A stretch of 64,000 bases of DNA from Limimaricola sp964022235 (GTDB lineage Bacteria; Pseudomonadota; Alphaproteobacteria; Rhodobacterales; Rhodobacteraceae). The notes under the pieces were generated by a model. The model made no database searches and was not told the DNA's origin. It saw only the letters and a program-made list of their open reading frames with translations. Where the stretch lies: the NCBI RefSeq assembly GCF_964022235.1, contig NZ_CAXHZL010000002.1, forward strand, positions 186,001-250,000, given 5' to 3'. Numbering within the stretch: the first letter of the stretch is position 1; the number at the start of each line of letters is the position of its first letter. Below are positions 8,203 through 16,483 of the stretch, piece by piece. The position numbers and the translations under genes were made by a program.

Positions 8203-9336
8203 ATGACCAAGGTCACCAATTACGGAATTATCGGCTGCGGCATGATGGGCCAGGAGCATCTGCGCAACATCGCGCTGCTGCCCGGCGCCTGCGTCGCCGC
8301 GATCTTCGAACCTGACGCCGAGATGGCGATGCAGGCGCAGGCCTTGGCCCCCGAGGCGCGGATGTGCGGATCGGTCGCCGAGCTAATGGCGGTGCCGGAA
8401 CTCGACTGCCTGCTGATCGCCAGCCCCAATTTCCGCCATCTTGAACAGATGGAGGAGATCGCCCGTTTGAAACCGCTGCCGATTCTCGTCGAGAAGCCGC
8501 TGTTCACCGACCCGGCCGAAACCGCCCGGCTCGCGGCGTTCCGCGACAACTATCCCGCGCCCGTATGGGTAGCGATGGAGTATCGCTACATGCCGCCCAT
8601 CGCGGCCTTTTTGAAAGAGGCGCAGGCGACCACGGGCGGCATCCGCATGCTCACCATCCGCGAGCACCGCTTTCCCTTCCTGCACAAGGTCGGCGGCTGG
8701 AACCGGTTCAACCGCTACACGGGTGGCACCTTCGTCGAAAAATGCTGCCATTTCTTCGACCTGATGCGGCTCACGCTGAATGACGAGCCGGTGCGGGTGA
8801 TGGCCTCGGGCAGCCAGGCTGTGAACCATCAGGACGAGAACTACGAGGGCGTGGCCCCCGACGTGCTCGACAACGGCTATGTCATCGTCGATTTCGCGCG
8901 TGGCGGGCGGGCGATGCTGGAGCTGTGCATGTTCGCGGAAGGTGCGCGCTATCAGGAGGAAGTGACGGCGGTCGGCCCATTGGCGCGGATCGAGGCGCTG
9001 GTGCCGGGGCCGGGCCGGTTCTGGCCCGAGCATCTTGGCGCGCCGCCGGTGCCGCAGCTCATCGTCAGCCCGCGCGAGCCCAAGGGCCCCGAAGTGCGCG
9101 AGATCCCCGTCGATCCGGCGCTTCTCGAGGCTGGCGATCACAACGGATCGACCTTCTACCAACACGCGCGCTTTCTCGAACTGGTACGCGGTCAACGGGC
9201 GCGGGCCGAGGTGACGCTCGAGGATGGCTGGGCCGCCGTGGCGATGGGCATCGCCGCGCAGATGTCGATCCGCGAGGGCCGCGCCGTGTCGATGGACGAA
9301 ACCGGGCTGATGCCCGCGCGGCTGCGCGCCGCCTGA
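8203..9336 (+). CDS. sqgA: Gfo/Idh/MocA-fold protein, probable NAD-dependent sulfoquinovosidase (SqgA-like)
   Basis: A 377-residue protein with an N-terminal Rossmann domain (YGIIGCGMMGQEH, residues 7-19; VEKPL at 96-100) and the C-terminal alpha/beta domain of the Gfo/Idh/MocA family. A distinctive block follows: HRFPFLHKVGGWNRFNRYTGGT, then FVEKCCHFFDLM. Members of this fold act as sugar dehydrogenases, or as glycosidases that oxidise a sugar transiently through bound NAD. A family of the latter (SqgA) cleaves sulfoquinovosides and is known to be common in Roseobacter sulfoquinovose clusters that lack a classical GH31 sulfoquinovosidase, which is the case here. The start follows GAGGGAGATCAC. 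Fold certain; the glycosidase role is inferred from context. Confidence 0.75.
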   Translation: MTKVTNYGIIGCGMMGQEHLRNIALLPGACVAAIFEPDAEMAMQAQALAPEARMCGSVAELMAVPELDCLLIASPNFRHLEQMEEIARLKPLPILVEKPLFTDPAETARLAAFRDNYPAPVWVAMEYRYMPPIAAFLKEAQATTGGIRMLTIREHRFPFLHKVGGWNRFNRYTGGTFVEKCCHFFDLMRLTLNDEPVRVMASGSQAVNHQDENYEGVAPDVLDNGYVIVDFARGGRAMLELCMFAEGARYQEEVTAVGPLARIEALVPGPGRFWPEHLGAPPVPQLIVSPREPKGPEVREIPVDPALLEAGDHNGSTFYQHARFLELVRGQRARAEVTLEDGWAAVAMGIAAQMSIREGRAVSMDETGLMPARLRAA

Positions 9337-9340
9337 ACCG

Positions 9341-9364
9341 GGCGGGGCCGTTTCAGGCCCCGCC
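9341..9364. terminator. Bidirectional hairpin between convergent sqgA-like gene and nasA
   Basis: Perfect 9-bp arms (9341-9349 and 9356-9364) with loop GTTTCA, lying 4 bases after one stop and 10 bases before the other. There is no strong T-run on either side, so termination efficiency is uncertain, but the position between convergent genes is typical. Confidence 0.65.
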
Positions 9365-9374
9365 ACCTCCCTAC

Positions 9375-12023
9375 TTACTCCGCCGCTTCGCGCATCCGCG
9401 CGTTCGCCAAAAGCGCCGCGATCTCGGGGCGACAGGAGCCGCAGTTCGTCCCCGCCCCCAGCGCCGCGCCGATCGCCTCGACGCTGAGCGCGGCACCGCT
9501 TTCGATCGCGGTCAGGATCGTGTTCACCCCGACGTTCAGACAGGCGCAAAGCACCTGGCCGGGGTCGGGCATGTCGGCCCCGGGACGGCCGCTGAGCGGC
9601 TGTGCGCCCTCGCCGCCCAAAAGCGACGCCAGATGCTCGCGCGAGACGGCGACGGGCTTGGGCGACACGAACAGCGCCGCGACCAGCCGTCCACCTTCGT
9701 GAAACGCGAGCCGCTCGATCCCGCGCGCGGGATCGCTCACCCGCGACAGACGCGCCTCGGGCAGCCCGAACAGGGTGCGGGCCTCGGCCTCCCAATCCTC
9801 GGGGGACTTCGCCCCGGCCAGTTCCAGCCGCCAGCCGCCCTCGCTGCGCGACCGGGCCCAGTATCCGGCCTCAGGCGCGGGCTTGGTCGTCGAGACGGCA
9901 AAGCCGAACCACGCTGCCGAAAACGGAGCGACCGAGACCGCCGCCGCCTTGGCTTCGGGCTGGCCCGAGAGCGGATCGACATGGCCGGCCACCAGCGCGT
10001 CGATGCGCCCCGTCGGCGCGGTCTCGCCGCTCCAATGGATCGGCGCGAAGACCTCGCCGCGCCGGGCCCTGTCGCTCACCAGCACCCGCAGCACGGCGCA
10101 TGCGCCCTGCCCACGCAGCTCGGCGAGGCTGGCGGGGGCAAGCCCGAGGTCGCGCGCGTCCTCGGGGTGGATCTCTAGGAAAGGCTCGCCCATGTGACGG
10201 TTGAGCCGGGCCGAGCGGCCCGTTCGGGTCATGGTGTGCCACTGGTCGCGGATGCGCCCGGTGTTGAGCCGGAAGGGATACTCGGACGTCAGCGCCGCCA
10301 CCGGCGCACGGGCACTGACGGCGATCATCCGGCCCCGCCCGGTCGGGGTGAAGAAGCGCCCGTCGCCGAAGAAGCGCCCGCCGCGCTGGGCACGGCTGAT
10401 CGGCCAGCGCTGCGGGGCCAGCGCGTCGTAGGCGGCGGCGTCGAGATCGGCCAGACCCGAGATGTCGAAGTCGCGCCCGAAGCCACCTGCGATCCCCGAT
10501 AGAGCCGCGTGTTCGCGCAACACCTCGGCCGGGCTCTCCCAGTCGAAGGCAGCAGCCCAGCCCATGCGCCGCCCCACTTCGGCCAAGATCGCCCAATCGG
10601 GCCGCGCCTCTCCCGGCACGTCGAGCAGCTTGCGCTGACGACTGATGGTGCGGTCGGAATTGGTCACCGTGCCGTCACGCTCGCCCCAGCCGGCGGCGGG
10701 CAGCAGCACATGCGCGAGGCGCGCGGTGTCGGTGTCTGCGGTGATGTCGCTCACCGCCACGAAATCGCAGCCCGCGATGGCGTCGCGTACACGGTCGGCC
10801 TCGGGCATGGAGACGGCCGGGTTGGTGCAGATGATCCAGATCGCCTTGATCTCGCCGCGCCCCACCGCGCGGAACATGTCGACGGCCTTGAGGCCCGGTT
10901 TTTCCGGCATCGCAGGTGCGGCCCAGAACCCCTGCACCGCGGCGCGATGCGCGGGGTCCTCGATGTCGAGATGACAGGCCAGCGTGTTGGCGAGCCCGCC
11001 AACCTCGCGCCCGCCCATGGCGTTGGGCTGACCGGTGACCGAAAACGGCCCCATGCCGGGTCGCCCGATGCGACCCGTGGCGAGGTGGCAGTTGATGATG
11101 GCGTTCACCTTGTCGGTGCCTGCGCTCGACTGGTTCACGCCTTGGCTGAACACGGTAACGACTTTCTCGGTGCCGATCCACATGTCGCAGAAGGCGTCGA
11201 TCTGCGAAGCACTCAGACCGGTGACCGACGCGTCCTCGGCATGGGCCGCGGCGAGCGCCTCGTCCATGCCATCGAGGTGGCGTGCGAAGCGGGCGTCGCG
11301 CGCGCCGCGTGCGTCGATCTGCGTGAGTAGCGCGTTGAACAGCGCCACGTCAGAGCCCGCCGCGATGGGCAGGTGCAAATCGGCAATGTCGCAGCTCGCG
11401 GTGCGGCGCGGATCAATCACCACGACGCGCATTTCGGGGCGCGCGGCCTTGGCCGCGGCGATGCGCTGATAGAGCACCGGGTGACACCAAGCGAGGTTGG
11501 AGCCCGTGAGCACCACGAGATCGGCGAGTTCGAGATCCTCGTAGGTGCCGGGCACGGTATCGGTGCCGAAGGCGCGCTTGTGCCCCGCCACGGTCGAGGC
11601 CATGCAAAGCCGGGAATTGGTGTCGATGTTGGCCGAGCCGATGAAGCCCTTCATCAGCTTGTTAGCGACGTAGTAATCCTCGGTCGTCATCTGGCCCGAG
11701 ACGTAGAAGGCAACGCTGTCGGGGCCATGTTCGGCTATGGTCTCGCGGAACCGGTCGGCGACGTGGCTCAGCGCCTCGTCCCAGCCCGTCCGCGCGCCGT
11801 TCACCAGCGGGTGCAGCAGCCGATCCTCGTGCCCCATCGTCTCGCCCAGCGCCGTGCCCTTGGAGCACAGCCGCCCATAGTTGGCCTGGTGTTCGGGATC
11901 GCCGCGCACCGAAAGCCCGCCCTGCCCGTCCGGCTTGGCGAGAACCCCGCAGCCTACCCCGCAATAGGCGCAGGTGGTGCGGATCTCGCCCGGCTGGGCA
12001 GAGAGATGCGCGGGCCCGGTCAT
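9375..12023 (-). CDS. nasA: Assimilatory nitrate reductase catalytic subunit
   Basis: An 882-residue cytoplasmic molybdoenzyme reducing nitrate to nitrite. The N-terminal [4Fe-4S] cysteines are C18, C21, C25 and C53 (TTCAYCGVGC, RLCSKG). C140 in NSRLCMAS is the expected molybdenum ligand. A Mo-bis-MGD binding C-terminal barrel (LNTGRIRDQWHTMTRTG) follows. The last ~60 residues add a BFD-like [2Fe-2S] domain (VLCACLNVGV ... TNCGSCRPEI). No Tat signal is present, consistent with an assimilatory enzyme. It is the last gene of the operon; its ATG overlaps the nirD stop (ATGA). No dedicated reductase subunit is nearby, so electrons probably arrive from NirB through the Rieske protein NirD, as described for the Paracoccus Nas system. 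Confidence 0.96.
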   Translation of the reverse strand: MTGPAHLSAQPGEIRTTCAYCGVGCGVLAKPDGQGGLSVRGDPEHQANYGRLCSKGTALGETMGHEDRLLHPLVNGARTGWDEALSHVADRFRETIAEHGPDSVAFYVSGQMTTEDYYVANKLMKGFIGSANIDTNSRLCMASTVAGHKRAFGTDTVPGTYEDLELADLVVLTGSNLAWCHPVLYQRIAAAKAARPEMRVVVIDPRRTASCDIADLHLPIAAGSDVALFNALLTQIDARGARDARFARHLDGMDEALAAAHAEDASVTGLSASQIDAFCDMWIGTEKVVTVFSQGVNQSSAGTDKVNAIINCHLATGRIGRPGMGPFSVTGQPNAMGGREVGGLANTLACHLDIEDPAHRAAVQGFWAAPAMPEKPGLKAVDMFRAVGRGEIKAIWIICTNPAVSMPEADRVRDAIAGCDFVAVSDITADTDTARLAHVLLPAAGWGERDGTVTNSDRTISRQRKLLDVPGEARPDWAILAEVGRRMGWAAAFDWESPAEVLREHAALSGIAGGFGRDFDISGLADLDAAAYDALAPQRWPISRAQRGGRFFGDGRFFTPTGRGRMIAVSARAPVAALTSEYPFRLNTGRIRDQWHTMTRTGRSARLNRHMGEPFLEIHPEDARDLGLAPASLAELRGQGACAVLRVLVSDRARRGEVFAPIHWSGETAPTGRIDALVAGHVDPLSGQPEAKAAAVSVAPFSAAWFGFAVSTTKPAPEAGYWARSRSEGGWRLELAGAKSPEDWEAEARTLFGLPEARLSRVSDPARGIERLAFHEGGRLVAALFVSPKPVAVSREHLASLLGGEGAQPLSGRPGADMPDPGQVLCACLNVGVNTILTAIESGAALSVEAIGAALGAGTNCGSCRPEIAALLANARMREAAE

Positions 12024-12352
12024 GCCGCCGCCCTGCGGCCCACCGCGTCGCCGTCGAGCAGGAGACGACCGTTCTCGACCCGCAGCGGATAGGTCGGGAT
12101 TGAGCCTTCGTCCGCGCCCTGCGCCACGCCAGTCTCGAGGCTGAACACCCAGTTGTGCAGCGGGCAGGTCACGGCACGGCCATGCACGATGCCCTCCGAC
12201 AGCGGCCCGCCCTTGTGCGGGCAGCGGTCGGAGGCTGCGAAAACCTCGTCCTCCGCCGTGCGAAACAGCGCCACGCAGCCCACATGCGTCTTGACCAGCC
12301 GCGAGCCACGCAGCGGGATGTCGTCGAGAGCGCCCACATCGATCCAGTTCAT
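12020..12352 (-). CDS. nirD: Nitrite reductase small subunit, Rieske-type (NirD/NasG-like)
   Basis: A 110-residue Rieske-fold protein. The cluster ligands are intact: C-P-H in SDRCPHKGGPL and C-P-L-H in VTCPLHNWVF, so it should carry a [2Fe-2S] cluster. Many NirD proteins lack these ligands. In Paracoccus the equivalent NasG is the ferredoxin that passes electrons from the NADH site of NasB (NirB) to both nitrite and nitrate reduction sites; the gene order here (nirB-nirD-nasA) fits that. It overlaps the end of nirB and the start of nasA by 4 bases each. It starts at the ATG at 12352 (MNWIDVGALDD). Confidence 0.93.
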   Translation of the reverse strand: MNWIDVGALDDIPLRGSRLVKTHVGCVALFRTAEDEVFAASDRCPHKGGPLSEGIVHGRAVTCPLHNWVFSLETGVAQGADEGSIPTYPLRVENGRLLLDGDAVGRRAAA

Positions 12353-14790
12353 TCCGCAGCCTCCAGCGTGAGATCGGCCAGCGGCTGGAACCGGCGCGCC
12401 GCTGCCGGTTCGGCCCGTTCGGCCCAAGGGTCTTTTTGATAGATCGTCTGGCTCAGATCGAAACGCGCCACGAGCGCCGCGCGCTCCTCTGCGTCCGACA
12501 GCGCCGCGCGCACCCAGTCCATGCCGACCTTGGCGATCCACTTGTAGGGCCGGTCGAGATACTTGGCGTGCTCGCGGTAGAGCTGCACGAAGGCCACCGA
12601 CCATTCCTCGGCCTCGGCCTCGGTCGCGACCTTTACCAAGGGCTGGATCTCCTTGAGATCCATGCCGGCCGCGCCACCGACCCCGATCTCGAAGCCCGAA
12701 TCCACGCAGATGATGCCCAGATCCTTGCAGGTCGCCTCAGCGCAGTTGCGCGGGCAGCCCGACACGCCCAGCTTGACCTTGTGCGGCGTCCACGAGCCCC
12801 AGAGCCGCTTTTCGAGCTTCACCCCGAGGCCGGTGCTGTCCTGCGTGCCGAAGCGGCAATGCTCGCGGCCGACGCAGGTCTTCACCGTCCTGAGCCCCTT
12901 GGAATAGGCGTGTCCCGACACGAGGCCCGCCTCGTTCAGATCGGCCCACATAGCGGGTAGATCCTCCTTGCGCACGCCTAAGAGATCGATGCGCTGGCCG
13001 CCGGTGACCTTGACGGTCGGCACGCCGTACTTGTCGGCGGCATCGGCGATCGCGCGCAGTTCGCGCGGGTTGGTCAGCCCGCCCCACATGCGCGGCACCA
13101 CGCTATAGGTGCCGTCCTTCTGGATGTTGGCGTGGTTGCGCTCGTTGACGAAGCGCGACTGCGGGTCGTCCTGGTATTCGAGCGGCCAGTCGGCGAGCAG
13201 GTAGTAGTTCACCGCCGGACGGCAGACATGGCAGCCATTGGGCGTGGTCCAGCCCAGCTCCTGCCAGACCGCGGGCTGGGATTTCAGCTCCTGCGCCTTG
13301 ATCAGGCGGCGCACGTCCTCATGGGTGAGGTCGGTGCAGCCGCAGACCGGCTTGGCGGTCGGCATGACGAAATCATCACCAAGCGAAAGCGCCATGACCT
13401 GTTCGACCAGCCCGGTGCAGGTGCCGCAGGAGCCCGATGCCTTGGTCACGGCGCGCACGTCCTCAATGGTCGTGGCGCCGCCTTCGACGGCCTCCACGAT
13501 CCGGCCCTTGCACACGCCGTTGCAGCCGCAGATTTCTGCGTCAGCCGGTAAGGCTGCAACGGCCGCCATAGGGTCCGCTTGGGCACCCCCCTGGAAGGCG
13601 GGCCCGAAGATCAGCGTGTCGCGCATCTCCGAGACGTCCTCGCGGTCCTTGATCAGCCCGTGGAACCACGCCCCGTCGGCGGTGTCGCCATACATCACCG
13701 CGCCGATCAGCCGTTCGCCCTCCAGCACGAGGCGCTTGTAGACGCCGCGCGCCGGGTCGCGGAACACGATGTCCTCGCGCCCCTCGCCTTCGGCGAAGTC
13801 ACCTGCCGAAAACAGGTCGCATCCGGTGACCTTGAGCTTGGTCGCGACTTCCTTGGGCTGGAACGCGGCCTCCTGGCTCAGCAGTGTCTGGGCCATGACT
13901 TTGGCCTGATCGTAAAGCGGGGCGACGAGGCCGAAGACCGCGCCGTTGTGCTCGACGCATTCGCCAAGCGCCAGCACGTCCCGATCGGAGGTGACCATCT
14001 GGTCGTCGACATGCACGCCGCGCCCGACGGCGAGGCCCGCGGATTTGGCAAGCGCGACGCTGGGCCGGATGCCCACGGCCATCACCAGCAGGTCGCAGGG
14101 CAGCTCGGTCCCGTCGTCGAGCAAGAGCGCCTTCACATGACCGTTTTCGCCCAGGATTTCCTTGGAGTTGGCCGAGCAGCGCACGGTGATGCCCTTGTCG
14201 ATGAGCGCGCGACGCAGCAAATACCCCGCCGCCTCGTCGAGCTGGCGCTCCATCAGATGGCCCATGATGTGCACCACGGTGACATCGACGCCCCGCGCGG
14301 CCATGCCGGCGGCGGCCTCAAGCCCGAGGAGCCCGCCGCCAATGACCACCGCCTTCGCGTCCGGCTTGGCCGAGAGGCCCATCATCCGCTCGGTGTCTTC
14401 GAGATCGCGATAGGGGATCACGCCTTCGAGGTCGTGGCCCGGCAGCGGGATCATGAAGGGGTCGGAGCCGGTGGCGACGACGAGCTTGTCGTAAGCCACC
14501 TCGCCCTTCTCGCCGACGACGATCTTGCGCCCTCGGTCGATCTCGATCACCCGCTCGCCAAAGCGGCAGGTGACGCCATGGCTCTCGTACCATTGGTCGT
14601 CATGGGTGACGATCTCGGCATAGGTCTTGTCGCCAGACAGCACCGGCGAGAGCATCAGCCGGTTGTAGTTGCCGCGCGGCTCGGCGTTGAACAGGGTGAT
14701 CTCATAGGCGGAGGGATCGCTTTCGATCAGGCTTTCCAGCATCCGGCCCGAGGCCATGCCGGCGCCGATGACGACGAGTTTCTTGGTCAT
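12349..14790 (-). CDS. nirB: Assimilatory NADH-dependent nitrite reductase large subunit
   Basis: An 813-residue flavoprotein reducing nitrite to ammonium with NADH. Domains in order: an FAD/NAD-binding pyridine nucleotide-disulfide reductase module (VVIGAGMASGRML at the start; second Rossmann GGGLLGLEAAAGM), two BFD-like [2Fe-2S] segments (CGCNGVCKGRI ... SCGTCTGLVEQ and CGCTDLTHEDV), then the siroheme/[4Fe-4S] half with TCVGREHCRFGTQDS and VSGCPRNCAEAT supplying the four cysteines. I prefer the ATG at 14790, preceded by GGAG at 8 bases. A GTG at 14799 overlapping the upstream stop (GTGA) would add three residues. It is followed with a 4-base overlap by nirD. Confidence 0.96.
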   Translation of the reverse strand: MTKKLVVIGAGMASGRMLESLIESDPSAYEITLFNAEPRGNYNRLMLSPVLSGDKTYAEIVTHDDQWYESHGVTCRFGERVIEIDRGRKIVVGEKGEVAYDKLVVATGSDPFMIPLPGHDLEGVIPYRDLEDTERMMGLSAKPDAKAVVIGGGLLGLEAAAGMAARGVDVTVVHIMGHLMERQLDEAAGYLLRRALIDKGITVRCSANSKEILGENGHVKALLLDDGTELPCDLLVMAVGIRPSVALAKSAGLAVGRGVHVDDQMVTSDRDVLALGECVEHNGAVFGLVAPLYDQAKVMAQTLLSQEAAFQPKEVATKLKVTGCDLFSAGDFAEGEGREDIVFRDPARGVYKRLVLEGERLIGAVMYGDTADGAWFHGLIKDREDVSEMRDTLIFGPAFQGGAQADPMAAVAALPADAEICGCNGVCKGRIVEAVEGGATTIEDVRAVTKASGSCGTCTGLVEQVMALSLGDDFVMPTAKPVCGCTDLTHEDVRRLIKAQELKSQPAVWQELGWTTPNGCHVCRPAVNYYLLADWPLEYQDDPQSRFVNERNHANIQKDGTYSVVPRMWGGLTNPRELRAIADAADKYGVPTVKVTGGQRIDLLGVRKEDLPAMWADLNEAGLVSGHAYSKGLRTVKTCVGREHCRFGTQDSTGLGVKLEKRLWGSWTPHKVKLGVSGCPRNCAEATCKDLGIICVDSGFEIGVGGAAGMDLKEIQPLVKVATEAEAEEWSVAFVQLYREHAKYLDRPYKWIAKVGMDWVRAALSDAEERAALVARFDLSQTIYQKDPWAERAEPAAARRFQPLADLTLEAAE

Positions 14791-14795
14791 GGCGG

Positions 14796-16478
14796 TCACT
14801 CCGCTGCGATGGCGCTTTGCGCCGGTTTGGAGGGGGTGCGGCCGTGCTCGTATTCCTCAAGGAAATCGAGCACCTCTTGCCGGTAGTGGTAGTAGTCCGC
14901 GTGCTCCAGCAGCGCCTTGCGAGTGCGCGGGCGCGGCAGCTTCACATCGACGATCTTGCCGATGGTGGCGCGCGGGCCGTTGGTCATCATCACCACGCGG
15001 TCGGCCAGAAGGATCGCCTCGTCGACGTCATGGGTGACGCAGACGGCGGTGGTCTTGGTGCGGTCCCACACCTCCATGAGAACCTCCTGAAGCTCCCAGC
15101 GGGTGAGTGAGTCGAGCATCCCGAAGGGCTCGTCGAGTAGCAGCAGCTTCGGGGAGAGCGCGAAGGCGCGGGCGATGCCGACGCGCTGGCGCATGCCGTT
15201 CGACATCTCGGACGCCATCCGGTCCATCGCGTTGCCCAATCCGACCCGCTCGAGATAGTGCTCAACCACCTCCTGCCGTTCGGACTGCGAGGCGCGGGGA
15301 TAGACCCGGTCGACGCCCACCGCGACGTTCTCGCGCGCGGTGAGCCAAGGAAACAGCGAGGGGCTCTGGAACACCACGGCGCGCTCGGGGTCGGCGCCCT
15401 CGACATGGCGACCGTCGAGCTTGATCGCGCCCTTGGATATCTCGTTGAGACCGGCGGCCATGGTCAGCACGGTGGACTTGCCGCAGCCGGAGTGGCCGAT
15501 CAGCGAGATGAACTCGCCCCGGTTCATCTTGAGATTGAAGTCCTCGACCACCGTGAGCGGCCCCTTGGGGGTCGGGTAGACCTTGTGGAGCTGGGAGAAA
15601 TCGAGAAATCGCTCATCGATCAGCCCCTCTTGCGCCTGCTTCTGCGCGGCGGGGAGGCCGTGGATCGGCGTGACGTTGGGCAGGCGGCGCGTGCCCTCGA
15701 TCTTGGAGGCAATGCCGACATCCATGAGATAGCCCGTGACCTGCGCGCGCAGCGCCTTGAAGGCCGGATCGGTGTTCATCGCGGAGCGGTCGCGCGGACG
15801 CGGCAGCGTGACCTTCACCGCCTCGCCCAAGGTGCCATCGGGGTTCAGCGGCACGATCCGGTCGGCGAGCAGGATCGCCTCGTCGACGTCGTTGGTGATC
15901 AGCACGCAGGTGGTGCGCTCGCGCTCCCAGATCTCGAGGATCTCGTCGGCGAGGTTGGCCCGCGTCAGCGCGTCGAGCGCCGAGAGCGGCTCGTCGAGAA
16001 GCAGCACCTCGGGCTCCATGGCGAGCGCGCGGGCCACCGAGACACGCTGGCGCATACCCCCCGAAAGCTCTGCCGGACGCCGCCCCGTGGCATGGCCCAG
16101 CCCCACCATCTCGATGTAGCGCTGGGCCTTGGCGGCCTTCTCGGCGCGGGGCAGTTTGGGGTGCACCGCCTCGACCGCGAGCATCACGTTGCCCGCGACC
16201 GTGAGCCACGGCATCAGCGAGTAGCTCTGGAACACCAGCCCGCGCTCGGGGCCAGGGCCGGTGACGGGCGCGCCCTTGAAGGTGACGGCGCCTTTGTCGG
16301 GCGTCACCAGACCGGCCATCAGGTTCATCAGCGTCGACTTGCCGCTGCCCGAAAAGCCCAAGATCGCCACGAATTCGCCCTGTGCTACGTCGAGGTCGAT
16401 GCCTTTCAGCACTTCCTTGCGCGCTTTGCCCTCGCCGAAGCCCTTGGAGACGTTGTCGAATGTGAGAATGCTGTTCAT
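14796..16478 (-). CDS. Nitrate ABC transporter, fused double ATPase (NrtC/NrtD-like)
   Basis: A 560-residue protein with two complete ABC ATPase domains in one chain. Domain 1 (about residues 1-250): Walker A GFSGSGKST, signature LSGGMRQR, Walker B LLLDEPLSALD, but Asn in place of the H-loop His (ITNDVDEA). Domain 2 (about 285-530): Walker A GHSGCGKST, a diverged signature MSNGMRQR, Walker B LLLDEPFGMLD and a normal H-loop (VTHDVDEA). Combined head-to-tail, this predicts one degenerate and one consensus ATP site. It energises NrtB-mediated import of nitrate/nitrite. I prefer the ATG at 16478 (MNSILTF); a GTG at 16487 overlaps the nrtB stop (GTGA) and is an alternative. Confidence 0.92.
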   Translation of the reverse strand: MNSILTFDNVSKGFGEGKARKEVLKGIDLDVAQGEFVAILGFSGSGKSTLMNLMAGLVTPDKGAVTFKGAPVTGPGPERGLVFQSYSLMPWLTVAGNVMLAVEAVHPKLPRAEKAAKAQRYIEMVGLGHATGRRPAELSGGMRQRVSVARALAMEPEVLLLDEPLSALDALTRANLADEILEIWERERTTCVLITNDVDEAILLADRIVPLNPDGTLGEAVKVTLPRPRDRSAMNTDPAFKALRAQVTGYLMDVGIASKIEGTRRLPNVTPIHGLPAAQKQAQEGLIDERFLDFSQLHKVYPTPKGPLTVVEDFNLKMNRGEFISLIGHSGCGKSTVLTMAAGLNEISKGAIKLDGRHVEGADPERAVVFQSPSLFPWLTARENVAVGVDRVYPRASQSERQEVVEHYLERVGLGNAMDRMASEMSNGMRQRVGIARAFALSPKLLLLDEPFGMLDSLTRWELQEVLMEVWDRTKTTAVCVTHDVDEAILLADRVVMMTNGPRATIGKIVDVKLPRPRTRKALLEHADYYHYRQEVLDFLEEYEHGRTPSKPAQSAIAAE

Positions 16479-16483
16479 GGCGA

